Made by a program: the position numbers and the translations under genes. A stretch of 64,000 bases of DNA, taken from the NCBI GenBank assembly GCA_021613535.1, contig CP075495.1, positions 14,074,001 to 14,138,000 on the forward strand, in the 5' to 3' direction. The notes beneath the pieces are model-generated. The model was not told the DNA's origin, did not search any database, and saw nothing but the letters and a program-made list of their open reading frames with translations. The DNA is from Adineta vaga (Eukaryota > Rotifera). Of the stretch, positions 20,073-30,591 are shown in pieces; within the stretch, counting starts at the first letter, position 1; each line of letters opens with the position of its first letter.

Positions 20073-22832
20073 TTAAAAAATACTTGAAATATAATCTCTG
20101 TCTTTTTTGTCAGTTCTATCAGACTTCTTTGTTAGTTTTAAATCACCATTCATTTGAACCTGATAAGGCAATTCTTTCTCTTCCGCATGGTGACATTTTC
20201 GTATAATTTTCTTGTATAAAGGTCTAACGACCAGTTTATATGATAAGAAAATCAGACCAAAGATTTCCAAACAAACTACAGTAAATAATAAGTTACGAAA
20301 GATCACTTCCGATTTACGAGCTATCGGTTGTTGAACATTTTTCACATAATAGGGTGTCTCACTAATAACGATGGTTAACGTAGTCATTGTTGCTGACGAA
20401 CGAACATATTGATTATTCGATACAAATAAACTATTCATATCGACAGTGAACGTTGGAATATAGATACCACCAAAATCAGATTCTTCTCCTTCCATCGGTT
20501 TGGTTTCGTTGATGATTTTTGTGATTGCAATAGCAACAGGTAAATCATTTGATAGCATATATCCATTTTTTGAAAACGATTGATAAAAATGTAGTTCTCT
20601 CAATGTATGTCTTTCCTTCAGATGCCCATCACTCGACATACCAATACGTAATGCTCCAATTGTTTTCGTGTCTGCCAAGAATATTTTTACAGAGATGTGT
20701 TGATACGGTAATGGTACAGATAATGTTAGAGTAGCATTTATATTATTACAATCTGACCATCGAATCGTCGACCATGTTAATCCAAATTGAGCTTGAATAG
20801 AAACTGCATCACAATTTACTAACGTATTGATGAAATCAACGTTCAAAGTGAATTCTTGCTCATTGAGTAGATCGAACATTTCTTGTTCATCATGGGTGAG
20901 TGGAATCGCCAACGATTGTACATTTGTATCGAACTTTGCATTTCGCATCGATTTATCGCACGTAAAATATGAATCTGTTGATCCTTCGATTGGATATTGT
21001 TTTAAATAACCATTGCTAAATGCATAGGAGAAGCTCACTAAAACAATAATACAGAATGATACTAAACCGCCCACCCAAAATTCACCTTCACCAATTAAAT
21101 CTGTATGCTTAAATACATGCCGAACTCCATGTTGAATTTTCTGACTATGACTATTTTTAACGCAATGTTTTAATATTTCCATAATAACAATGATCACAAG
21201 TACAACACCTGCGATTATGAGAGCCCAAAATAACGGAGATACTAATAGACACCGACCAGATCCTATACTAAACATACTGTGAATAAGAATTTCATCAAAT
21301 ATGGTACTTTCTGGTGAATGTGGGTATGGTACAACTTGATGGACTGTTTCTAATGTCAATTTCGACACATCAGCAACCGATCCAAGTGGACAAAATGCAT
21401 CACTCGAACACGGAATACATGCATCACTTGCATTACCAGGATTCTTCGTACCTGTTCTACAAAGAACACAGTCATGAACACCACTTTTGTTTTTGAATGT
21501 GCCTGCCATACATGATTTTGGTGCTGTAATAAACGGTGAAGAACCTGTTGTGATAACAGCAGGATAATATTGTGATTGTGTCGGAGTGAAGATAAGAACA
21601 TTTCCTTTGTCATCAAGTAAGGCTAACGATGATGGTGATGAAACAATATTCAAGAAGATTGAACTAAATGACGATGGTAGCAACTGATGACTGTTCGGAA
21701 AAATAGACAACGGCGTACTATTCGAGTTATACCCATTCTCATAAATGTCAAATAAATAGACTTGCGATGATGACCATACGTAATCCAATGTATAGACATT
21801 GATGAGTACTGCACCGATTCCATTCTCCATCCATGCAACACCCTTACCATTTCCGATCGATCGACCATTCGTGAATCGACTCACAAAGTTTAGCTCGATC
21901 GGATTTGTGATATTGACAGTAAATAGAAACACACGATTAATGAACTGCATACCAACGAATACATTTCCTTTCTCATCAATACTCACACTCATATCATATT
22001 TAGCTGAATAAACATCGGCATCAGCATTTGTCAATAGGTCTTGCCATGTTCCAGGAGTGGCAATCGGTTTATATTCATGAGCAACATACGGACGATAATG
22101 TTCATCGGATGAATTGAAACGAATGAGATAAATCATAGGACTATATTTAACTGTGACATTGGCATTGTTTTGAATGAATCCAGCTATGACACCAAAATGA
22201 TCACTGAGATCTACTGCATGTGGAATGAATGATTCATCTGGCCATGTTGTTTGTCCATCCCATGTATTGAGATTAGTCGATGAAGTATTGACTGCATGAA
22301 ATACAGCAACATATCGATTGGTGAATACATATGCACGAATACCTTGTGAATGAACACCAAGAATCGAATATTCTTGATGACTATAGGTGTTGAGATAGTG
22401 AAGTGAATAGGTGAAACTTGCATTGCATATCGATGAGTTCAGGTTGGATGTTTGTTGTGAATGATTGAATGTTGCCATCCCGATGAATATTCCGTTTTGA
22501 TCATTTGTATGTTCACCGATGAAGAAGAAATGAAGTTGAGTTTGATTTTGTTTTTTGCCGAGAACAACAGAATAGATGAAAGTATTGGTCGTATTTGGAT
22601 AGATGAGAGAACATTGTGAAGAAGTGAGTGTAGAATTGTAAGGTGCAAATTGTATGGCAAATGTTGGTGGTAGATAACTATTTTGTGCTAATACGAGAAG
22701 ATGATCGTTGAGAGTGATCTTTGATCCATATGCATCGTAATCTTTAGTGTTGGGAGTGAAAACAGAATGAAGATGTTGAATATGAATGACGAGAAGTAGG
22801 AGAATACTGCACAGATAATTTGGGGAAATCAT
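20073..22832 (-). CDS. Intronless membrane protein, tandem copy 2 (intact)
   Basis: 919 codons in one exon, ATG at 22832. Layout: signal peptide (residues 1-23), long glycosylated ectodomain to about 445, Cys-rich GCC2/GCC3-like region (about 450-510), TM helix (FWALIIAGVVLVIIVIMEIL), short cytoplasmic loop, second TM (FWVGGLVSFCIIVLVSF), a second extracellular domain (from YFTCDKSMRNAKFD), third TM (LLFTVVCLEIFGLIFLSY), and a basic cytosolic tail (KKSDRTDKKDRDY). Nearly identical to copy 1, 4969 bp away in colinear coordinates, except in two internal patches and the tail. I do not recognise the family; similar large ectodomain/three-TM proteins appear to be rotifer-expanded, which is inference. 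Its lack of introns contrasts with nearly every other gene here. Confidence 0.85.
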   Translation of the reverse strand: MISPNYLCSILLLLVIHIQHLHSVFTPNTKDYDAYGSKITLNDHLLVLAQNSYLPPTFAIQFAPYNSTLTSSQCSLIYPNTTNTFIYSVVLGKKQNQTQLHFFFIGEHTNDQNGIFIGMATFNHSQQTSNLNSSICNASFTYSLHYLNTYSHQEYSILGVHSQGIRAYVFTNRYVAVFHAVNTSSTNLNTWDGQTTWPDESFIPHAVDLSDHFGVIAGFIQNNANVTVKYSPMIYLIRFNSSDEHYRPYVAHEYKPIATPGTWQDLLTNADADVYSAKYDMSVSIDEKGNVFVGMQFINRVFLFTVNITNPIELNFVSRFTNGRSIGNGKGVAWMENGIGAVLINVYTLDYVWSSSQVYLFDIYENGYNSNSTPLSIFPNSHQLLPSSFSSIFLNIVSSPSSLALLDDKGNVLIFTPTQSQYYPAVITTGSSPFITAPKSCMAGTFKNKSGVHDCVLCRTGTKNPGNASDACIPCSSDAFCPLGSVADVSKLTLETVHQVVPYPHSPESTIFDEILIHSMFSIGSGRCLLVSPLFWALIIAGVVLVIIVIMEILKHCVKNSHSQKIQHGVRHVFKHTDLIGEGEFWVGGLVSFCIIVLVSFSYAFSNGYLKQYPIEGSTDSYFTCDKSMRNAKFDTNVQSLAIPLTHDEQEMFDLLNEQEFTLNVDFINTLVNCDAVSIQAQFGLTWSTIRWSDCNNINATLTLSVPLPYQHISVKIFLADTKTIGALRIGMSSDGHLKERHTLRELHFYQSFSKNGYMLSNDLPVAIAITKIINETKPMEGEESDFGGIYIPTFTVDMNSLFVSNNQYVRSSATMTTLTIVISETPYYVKNVQQPIARKSEVIFRNLLFTVVCLEIFGLIFLSYKLVVRPLYKKIIRKCHHAEEKELPYQVQMNGDLKLTKKSDRTDKKDRDYISSIF

Positions 22833-25800
22833 ATTGTGAACAGAATATTATGAATCTTGTCAATAATAAATCAGAAATAATGGATATCTGAAATTATAAT
22901 GTTTTCATGATAGAAAGCGGAATTATTTAGCATTTTATTTCTAATTTTATATCATTCTCTAACAATAAACGCTTTATTTCTTTATTAAGGAACATTCACT
23001 TGATTATGTGGTTTGTATCTTTGAGAGTAGATCTAATTTAGAAACTGATGTGATTAATAAAGTAGATGAATACAAATGTTTTCACATGAGCACAGAGATT
23101 CTATTAGTATAACTCCAAATATTTAAAAACCAGTGTAAAAGTGTGAAAAAAATAACTTGAATAAAATGTGTCACAAAGGAATGTTGTGTGTGTAACTCAT
23201 TTTCAGAAGTGTCTTCCTTCTCTCTCATTTACAAATATTTGCCTATCATGGCATATTGATGAACGAGAAAAACCTGCTAACTAAATGAATAGCTATCCGT
23301 AAATTTAACTGCGACATACTTCTCACATAAATTATCAGAGAACTTGCATTGACGAACGTACTTTTTCGATAATAACAAATGACATTTATTTACTCTTCTG
23401 GTTTTCTTATGAATTCTAAGTATAAGGTAAGAGTCGAAATAACATATTTTAATTATATTTCACCATGGTAAACCATGAACTCTAGCAAATGCAACAAAAT
23501 GCTTCAATGAATAAGAAGGAACGTATTCTATTAATCTGTTTATATCATGCTAATATTTACTTACTTCAATCCTGATTTAGCGAGAGACGTCAATGTAATT
23601 CATTTCGAAAATAACTAATGATATATTAAATTGTTGACAGCTTTAAAAGTAAAAATCAAATAGCTGAAAATAATGTCTTTCCGTCTTACTTTGCATTGAA
23701 TAACATATGTGATCAAACAGTAGATGTTTCCATGTGTACAAAGTATACCTCTTCACATATAAAATAAATAAATTACTACTCACAGAAAAAAAAACATCAG
23801 TTGATGAATGTTATTTATATTAACAATAGAAAATTTTAATACATTAAGATTTATGCAGTTGCATGAAATGACAAATATCTTTCTCTGCGAACCTTTGCTG
23901 TATATTTAATTTTTATCTTGGAAACTTCAGATTCTGAATGAATCCATCATTTTAATATAAGTTATTGTTTTCTCCCTTGATAAAGTAGCTAAGATGAAAA
24001 GATTCAGGATGTAATAAATGATTATAATATCATGTCTTTTTCTGTTAAATAGGTTTTCAGCAATCGATAGATGTGACACAATCTTACATTTTTTTAATCG
24101 TTTTTCTATTCAGTTTTAAAACTGAGTCTCATGTCAAAACGACAACAGAATTATTTTGATTCTGCTATTCATCATATGAATACGATAAATACGATGCATA
24201 TTGCTTTCATGACTCATGATGTCAGAACTGTACATTAATTCATTTCGATCGGGAAGAAACAAAGAGTATGAGTTTCAAAAACATTCATACTTATAAAAAC
24301 AGTTAAAGTGCATTTCTAGCATAATACAAAAAATTCAAACAATCGATTCTTTTTCTTTTCAAAAGAAATCTCTATTATTGATGTGAAACATATAGTAAAC
24401 ACAAATGAAATCATTATTTGATCACTGAAACAAAAATGTCGGTTCGATCCATTGTTTGATATCTATGGTTACTTCAATCATAAAAGTATAGGATGAATTT
24501 TTCATTTTTTAAAAATGAAAAAATTGATTATCTTCTATGATTGATATATTTTTGACATGTTTATTCTTAGATCACAACCTTTCCTTTTGACATATGTCCA
24601 TTAATCGTATTGGTTATATTGTTTGAGTTGTATTCATGATTGAAACGATTGACAAAATCAATCATTTGAAAAGACTAAAGTATGAACATATGTGATAGTA
24701 GATTTCATAGAAACTCATTAACAAAATGTTCTCATCATCTGTATATTTCATCAGATTGAATATCAACTGAACAACAATGATTCCCAATGGGAATATTGAA
24801 ATATTTTCTTTTCTCATCATCTTTATTGACAAACATTCTTGTCGTTTTCTTTTGTATCTTGAAAAGCTTTATAATATAGAAATGAAAGGTGTGTGATTCA
24901 ATTAGAAATCGATTAACAGTACATCTTATGCATACATCGATCTAACGGCGGGAAAATCAACAATCACATGTATGTCAAACATAGACATTTGTTGTTTGTT
25001 TGACAACTGTTCGCTTTTTTTCCTTCTCTTTTGCATTTTTAATATCATCATCATCTCAGTGTGAATCCTCCGTATGGAGCTGTCTTTCTGTCGTTTCAAA
25101 TGTGTGTTCATGTACGTATTCATTTCTTTTTCTCTCTTATCTATTTCATATGTATATTGATTTGTTCTCGAGAGTCGAATGCAGGTGCACGACGCCATAG
25201 GCTATTTCCATATTCAATATGCTGCACAATTCTTATATAAACAAAGAATAAGAAACTGGTAACACCTGATGAGAGAATACATGAAAATTCATCTTCAATA
25301 TAGCATCAATTGATTGTATGTTTCTCTCTCTTTCTCTTGCTCTTTCAGCGATAGAGAGCAACAAAAGAGAAATGTTCACAGCATTCCAATCAGAAAATCA
25401 ACCATTGGAGAAGCGAAAAGACAGAGAGAAAAAGAAAGATGAAGAAGAAAAAAGAAGAAGAAGAAGACAACAGATTGAAGCTTAGTGTTTACATATCTCT
25501 ATTGCTTTCAGTGCATAATATACCACGATCATTGACGATCAAGCAACAATATCACTAGATCAGTTCACTTGTTTTATTTTCGAATCAATCAAGTAAGCAT
25601 TTGTTTTCCTATTCCAATAAATAAATTGTTAAAAATCATAAATGAAACTATTGCCACTGTTTTCTTTTTGTAATAGAAAGAAAAAGCATGATATATCTAA
25701 TTTTAATATACAGCTGTTCGAAACACTCTAGACTAAAGCCGATCATCTTACATCTTTTCACACGGGAGATGCCGATAGACAAACATGTCATGCATACGTT

Positions 25801-26540
25801 AAACCGTTTACAATTCTCATATTCGTTTTTTTGCGTCAACAGCTGTCAGCAAAAAATAACATCAATTCGATTCGATCGTCTATCAGTCTTTTCATTCACT
25901 CATTTTTTACCCATTCTATTTTGTTTTAGTCAAAGTGAGAATATGTACTCATGCAACTTCTGTTCTAATTCTCCAAAGAGAACCAAATGGTCTCTTCGTA
26001 AAAATAAAAAACATATGTTCGATATTCTCTTCTCTCTATTTGCCGCTTTCACTCGGCTAATTTTTAACTTATGGTCTTCTTTCTTTTTTTCCCCTGAAGT
26101 TCATCTCTAAAACAGATGTCTTTCTTCTGAAATCAAACAATGATGATTTTTCCAAGAAATTTTCTTCGTCGTCACACAAGTGAAGATATGATTGATGGAG
26201 TTGTCGATTGTGACCATTACAAAGCTGGCATCTCTAACCTTTTCTATCTATCTATTGTATGTATGTATGCGAAGCAATCGTTGATAGTAAAGTAAAGCAA
26301 ATCGTTTTGTTTGATTGATACGTGTTAACCTTTTGTGCAGCTGCTACTATGCATATGGATGCACGCGTAAGATAGACAACAGACCAGATACCTGTCCATT
26401 CTTTTTTCTTTCCTTTTTTTCTCTCTTGTTCGTTTTCTTGTAACATCTGCATTAATCGTATGTTTATTCATTAAGGATTTTGCAGCTGCATAGAAACAGA
26501 TGACGCTATGAAGAAGAGACGAACACGACGATGATGATGT

Positions 26541-26585
26541 TCAAAGAAAGAGAGAGAGAGAAAAAGAAAAGAGAAAAGAGAGATG
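26541..26585 (+). repeat. GA-rich purine tract
   Basis: Run of gagagagag/aaaag units on the plus strand within the region upstream of the Id-like gene. Confidence 0.7.
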
Positions 26586-26926
26586 AAAATTGCATTTTGT
26601 CACATGGCGCGACTAATCCTTATACAAATACATATATATATGTACGTTGCCGTCATCGTCGCGTCAGAGAATTGAAGTTATATTGTTTGAAGTGAAAGAA
26701 ATGAGCATCGAGAGATTCGGCGCCGGTTGGGTTACTTAAAAGAAAGATGATCTGTATCGCATTCGACATTCTCATTGTTGCCTTTTTTTGTCTATTAAGT
26801 GTTTGACGTAAGACAAACGTATACTTACACTAAAAATGGATGTATCGAGAGGGAGATATATAGATACAGAGAAAAAGAATAATAATGACAGATTAGATAG
26901 CATAGTGTATATGTTTCTTCTCGTCT

Positions 26927-26950
26927 TTCTTCTTCTTCTTCTTCTTCTTC
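26927..26950 (+). repeat. (CTT)n microsatellite
   Basis: Uninterrupted ctt/ttc trinucleotide run, about 8 units. Confidence 0.85.
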
Positions 26951-27134
26951 ATCAATACATGCGTATGTAGACAGATAAATAGATAGACAGACAGACGAAT
27001 GAGTTCTATTGAATGTTGTTGTAAGTTGAGTAGGATAGAAATTGATTGATAGTCATTAACTTCTCTCTTTGTCTTTTCCATTCACTATTTCTATTTTTTA
27101 ATTGTTGATTTTCTTTATTCTAGATTATTAGATC

Positions 27135-27506
27135 ATGACATCGATTAATGGTGAAGATAATTATTATGAATTAGGACAAGAATTTCAAAAACTTGCTCAA
27201 CTTGTTCCAACAATTCCTAAAGATGAATGTTTATCTGAACTCGAATTTCTTGAATTTGTAATTGCTTATATTCGACAATTACAACAACTTCTTTCACATG
27301 ATCAATGGAGTGAATGTTTAAATAAATTAGCATCATCAATGAAAACATCTTTACTAGCAACATCACCATCATCTTCAACCCATACAACAAATCTTTTCAA
27401 TCAATTTCTACTCGAATCACCACGAACACAAACAAATGAAAATTCATCAACAATTCGTCGAAGTCCATTGGCAACAATTAATTTAGACAATACTCGATTA
27501 TCTTGA
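27135..27506 (+). CDS. Id/extramacrochaetae-like HLH protein without basic region
   Basis: Single coding exon of 123 residues. A helix-loop-helix spans about residues 13-52: EFQKLAQLVPTIPKDECLSE then LEFLEFVIAYIRQLQQLL. Id proteins read [32 protein letters not shown], so the LVPTIP turn, the helix-2 start and the YIRQLQ end all match. No basic DNA-binding stretch precedes helix 1 (it is acidic, NGEDNYYELGQ), which is the defining trait of Id/emc: dimerise with bHLH factors and block DNA binding. The loop carries Glu-Cys in place of the usual basic residues. The C-terminal half is Ser/Thr-rich. ATG is 11 nt after the acceptor-like ttctag at 27118-27123, so a 5' untranslated exon or trans-spliced leader is likely. 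Confidence 0.82.
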   Translation: MTSINGEDNYYELGQEFQKLAQLVPTIPKDECLSELEFLEFVIAYIRQLQQLLSHDQWSECLNKLASSMKTSLLATSPSSSTHTTNLFNQFLLESPRTQTNENSSTIRRSPLATINLDNTRLS

Positions 27507-28158
27507 ACAGTATATATGTATACATATCGTCTTTACTAATATAAATATGTGTGCGTGTATCTGTCTGTCTATTTTGTTGTTCATCCATTCTTCTTAAACT
27601 TATCAGTTTGTCTATCTATTCTGTCTTGATTTCAATTGAAAAGGAACCAAAAACGAAAATTATCGTTTTTAAAAAGTATACGAACTAGTTTATATAGCAT
27701 TCATGATGATTCTAGTCGGATTTCGATCCTGCTGTATCCATCTAAAGTGGGGGATGACAAGCCATTTTCTTCTCAATCTTTGTTTCATATTTGACAATAA
27801 GTGATGGCACGTGCAGTCGAAAATACGAGCATGCGACATGTTGATGGAATCTGAAATATTTTCTTGTTGTTTTTTATACTATAGAAAAAACTTCTATTGA
27901 ATCTATGACATTTTTGCTTTCTGTACAAGATAAAATTATAAAAAGAAGTTGTTCTTCGAAGATTTTTACCTCAGAATTTGTTTTAATGTGTGTGTATGTG
28001 TGCGTTCTCTCGTTTGATGAATGAGTCATGGACAACAGGAATATTTCATTGCGAGTCGTGTCGCAGAAAAAAGAAACCAGTTTACGAGCAATGTTGGCAT
28101 TTTCCAAATTGGTTTTTGAAAATTTTGATGATTGATTTTAGAAATTTGAAATCGATAT
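27507..28158. other. Intergenic DNA between the Id-like and ADP-ribosyltransferase genes
   Basis: About 650 bases; the left part is likely 3' UTR of the Id-like gene. Ends with gattgatttta|g (AG at 28140-28141) before the next ATG. No coding exon supported. Confidence 0.5.
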
Positions 28159-29884
28159 ATGGCTGAAGCATTTACAATGACAGTTCCTTGTGAACATTGT
28201 GAATCTCAAATTAGTCTTGAGAATTATGTTGCACATACAGTAGGTCATTAATATTTGATCCATGTTTGTTACTATTTGAATACAATCGATTCTAGAAAAA
28301 ATGTACTGGTAATATAAAGAGTCAAATTCGAAGCAAACAAGGGTAATATATTGATTGACAATTTAATAGCTTACGATTTCATTTCAGAAAAATTGAAAAT
28401 AACAATTCCGATACTGATCAAATTCCATGTGAATACTGTGATACGCAAGTTAATATGAAAGATTTAGAAATACATACAGTAACTATTTAGATATTATATA
28501 CCTATACGACTTGTGATATTTTCATCGTATTATAGAAACAATGTGCCATTGAATATCAGCGCATAATGGAAGAAACACGGAAATTTGAAAAGTAATTGCA
28601 AATCGATTGAAATATGTTTGATTTTTATATATTTGTAGAAATGAAACAGTACTAATTCCATGTGAATACTGCGATTCTCCAGTCAAAGCTGAAAACTGGG
28701 AATGGCATTCAGTAAGACATTCTGTTACTTTATTCTTCTCTTTTTCTAGTTAAAGTTCGTTGAAAACGAATAAGATGCGTATTGTTTAATTATTTTGTAG
28801 AAAAAATGTGCCGAAGCAGAGAAACGACGAGCAGAAGAAGTATCTCAGTAAATAAATAATACCATATGATTTCTATTTAGTAATCATACATGTTTATTTT
28901 GTAGAAAAATAGCAGTTAGATTATCTAATGATCGTATTCCATGCAAATATTGTGGGAATCATTTTCGATTGCAAGCATTTGAAGAACATCAGGTAGTACA
29001 TAAATAGCTATATATGATATCATTTTCGATTTGTTTCAAAAGAAAAAATGTCGACGAGGTCAACTTCGAATAGTTTCTCGACCGGTAGATAGTAACATTA
29101 CTGTACCAGAGCAATGGGATCAATCTTCAACGAGCAATCTCGCTCGATATACCTTAGATCCTGAATCGGAAGAATACAAATCTATTGCAGATAACTTTCA
29201 TAAAACATTACCAACATGTAAAATTAATCAAATTGAACGTATTCAAAATCGACGTAAGTATGTATATTTATTGGATTGATCATTAAATTATCGGTTTTAT
29301 TAACATAGGTTGGTTTCGTCAGTATGAAGCTCATAAAGATTATTTTATTGAAAGATATAGTAAAAGTACAGAACAATGGTTGTTTCATGGTAAGTGAAGT
29401 ATTCTTTATCATTCATATTTTCTACTCTAAAATTGATAGGTTGTCGTCGATCAGAATCCGCTGAAGCCATCATTCAGGATTGTTTTAATCGTAGTCATGC
29501 AGTGAATTGTGGTAAGCTACACGTTTTCTTCTGAGAAACTTTATAGAACAGAAAATAATTGTCATTTCTATCGATTGAATATAGCTGCTGGTCAAGGTAT
29601 TTACTTTGCTATACAATCTTATACCAGTCATCGTTATACATCTCCTGATGCGAATGGATTGAGATACATGTTTATGGGTAAGACTTGACGATTATGAATG
29701 TTAATCGACAAAATGCTGATTATGTTTCTTCTGTTCAGCTCGTGTATTAATTGGTAAAACAACTGTTGGAAGTCCATCAACTCGAGTTTGTCCTCCTGGT
29801 TTCGATACGACAGGTGCTCGTGGTATATATGTAACTTATCATGATGCACAAGCATACGGACAATATTTAATTACATATTCATAA
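28159..29884 (+). CDS. Zinc-finger mono-ADP-ribosyltransferase (PARP catalytic domain, four CCHC fingers)
   Basis: Protein with four N-terminal zinc fingers of the form C-x2-C-x11-H-x3-C (CEHCESQISLENYVAHTKKC and three relatives: CEYC..IHTKQC, CEYC..WHSKKC, CKYC..EHQKKC), then a PARP catalytic domain. Catalytic landmarks: IERIQNRRWFRQYE, WLFHGC (NAD-binding His), GQGIYFA (Tyr), and RGIYVTYHDAQAYGQYLITY, where the third triad position is Ile rather than Glu. H-Y-I predicts mono- rather than poly-ADP-ribosylation, as in PARP10/12/TIPARP. About ten exons. In each finger an intron falls at the same place, between the zinc His and the KKC, so the fingers arose by exon duplication. The finger type resembles TRAF/XAF1-like fingers rather than the CCCH fingers of vertebrate PARP12/13. 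AATAAA at 30003-30008. Confidence 0.92.
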
Positions 29885-30591
29885 TTTACAACCGATTCAT
29901 ATCGTCTTCATACATCAACTGAATAATTTCTTGTTGCTTAAAAAACTTTACAGATATTCTGATATGAATCATAAAAAGATTTTCTTGTAGAAAAGAAGAT
30001 GAAATAAAACTAATAAATCATAAGTGTTCTAGTGAAATGCAATTGATTATATATATATATATATATCATGTTATAGCTTATAATAAAACAAAACAAGACA
30101 TCGACACCCTTGTTTAGTTGAGTATGCTTTTGGCGATTCTATTATTATATGCTAATATAATTTCCTTCCTTCCGGTTAGGTGCATTTGTTCGTTCACATG
30201 CACTTTGGCTTTTTCTAACAATGCATTGTTCATGGCATATGTTGTCGCCAATAGATGGCAGTACTAGTCAATTGAAAAAATCAATCTTAAATAGGAAAAA
30301 AACATGTTTGAAATTTATTTTTAAAGATAATAAAAACGATTTTGATTATTATTTTCATTGAATAAAAGTTCAAATAAAAAATAAATAAAATAATGCAATG
30401 ACTTTTCATGTAAACAATAAACAATAGCTGAACATTTGTCAATGTATTCTTTCCTTTAGTAAAGGGAACATTTTCTAATTCTTTTCTTTTTTTTTTCTTT
30501 TCTTCGGTTAACTGTCAAGATCGACAGTTAGTCCTTTGGGATGATGATGACCTTGTAATATTTCTTCTTCAGATCACAATCTTCTTACAAT
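29885..30591. other. Intergenic DNA between the ADP-ribosyltransferase and tetraspanin genes
   Basis: Contains the polyadenylation signal at 30003-30008, an (AT)n run at 30043-30066, and at its right end ttcttcttcag (AG 30571-30572) just before the tetraspanin ATG. No coding exon seen. Confidence 0.5.
30043..30066. repeat. (AT)n microsatellite
   Basis: About 11 uninterrupted at/ta units. Confidence 0.85.

Larger units (their letters stand above)
22833..27134. other. Long non-coding region upstream of the Id-like gene
   Basis: About 4.3 kb without a gene I can support. The left 2.5 kb is plain A/T-rich sequence. From about 25,200 to 27,130 it changes to mixed pyrimidine/purine tracts, several CATATG/CAGCTG-type E-box-like words (for example cagctg at 25712, 25840, 26338 and 26484), and microsatellites. 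It ends in ttattctag at 27115-27123, just before the Id-like ATG, so an untranslated exon or promoter complex probably lies here. Confidence 0.5.

Noticed and set aside
25000-26110. Open frames in the region upstream of the Id-like gene
   Set aside because: Short, Phe/Ser/Lys-rich, without domains; more likely regulatory or untranslated DNA.
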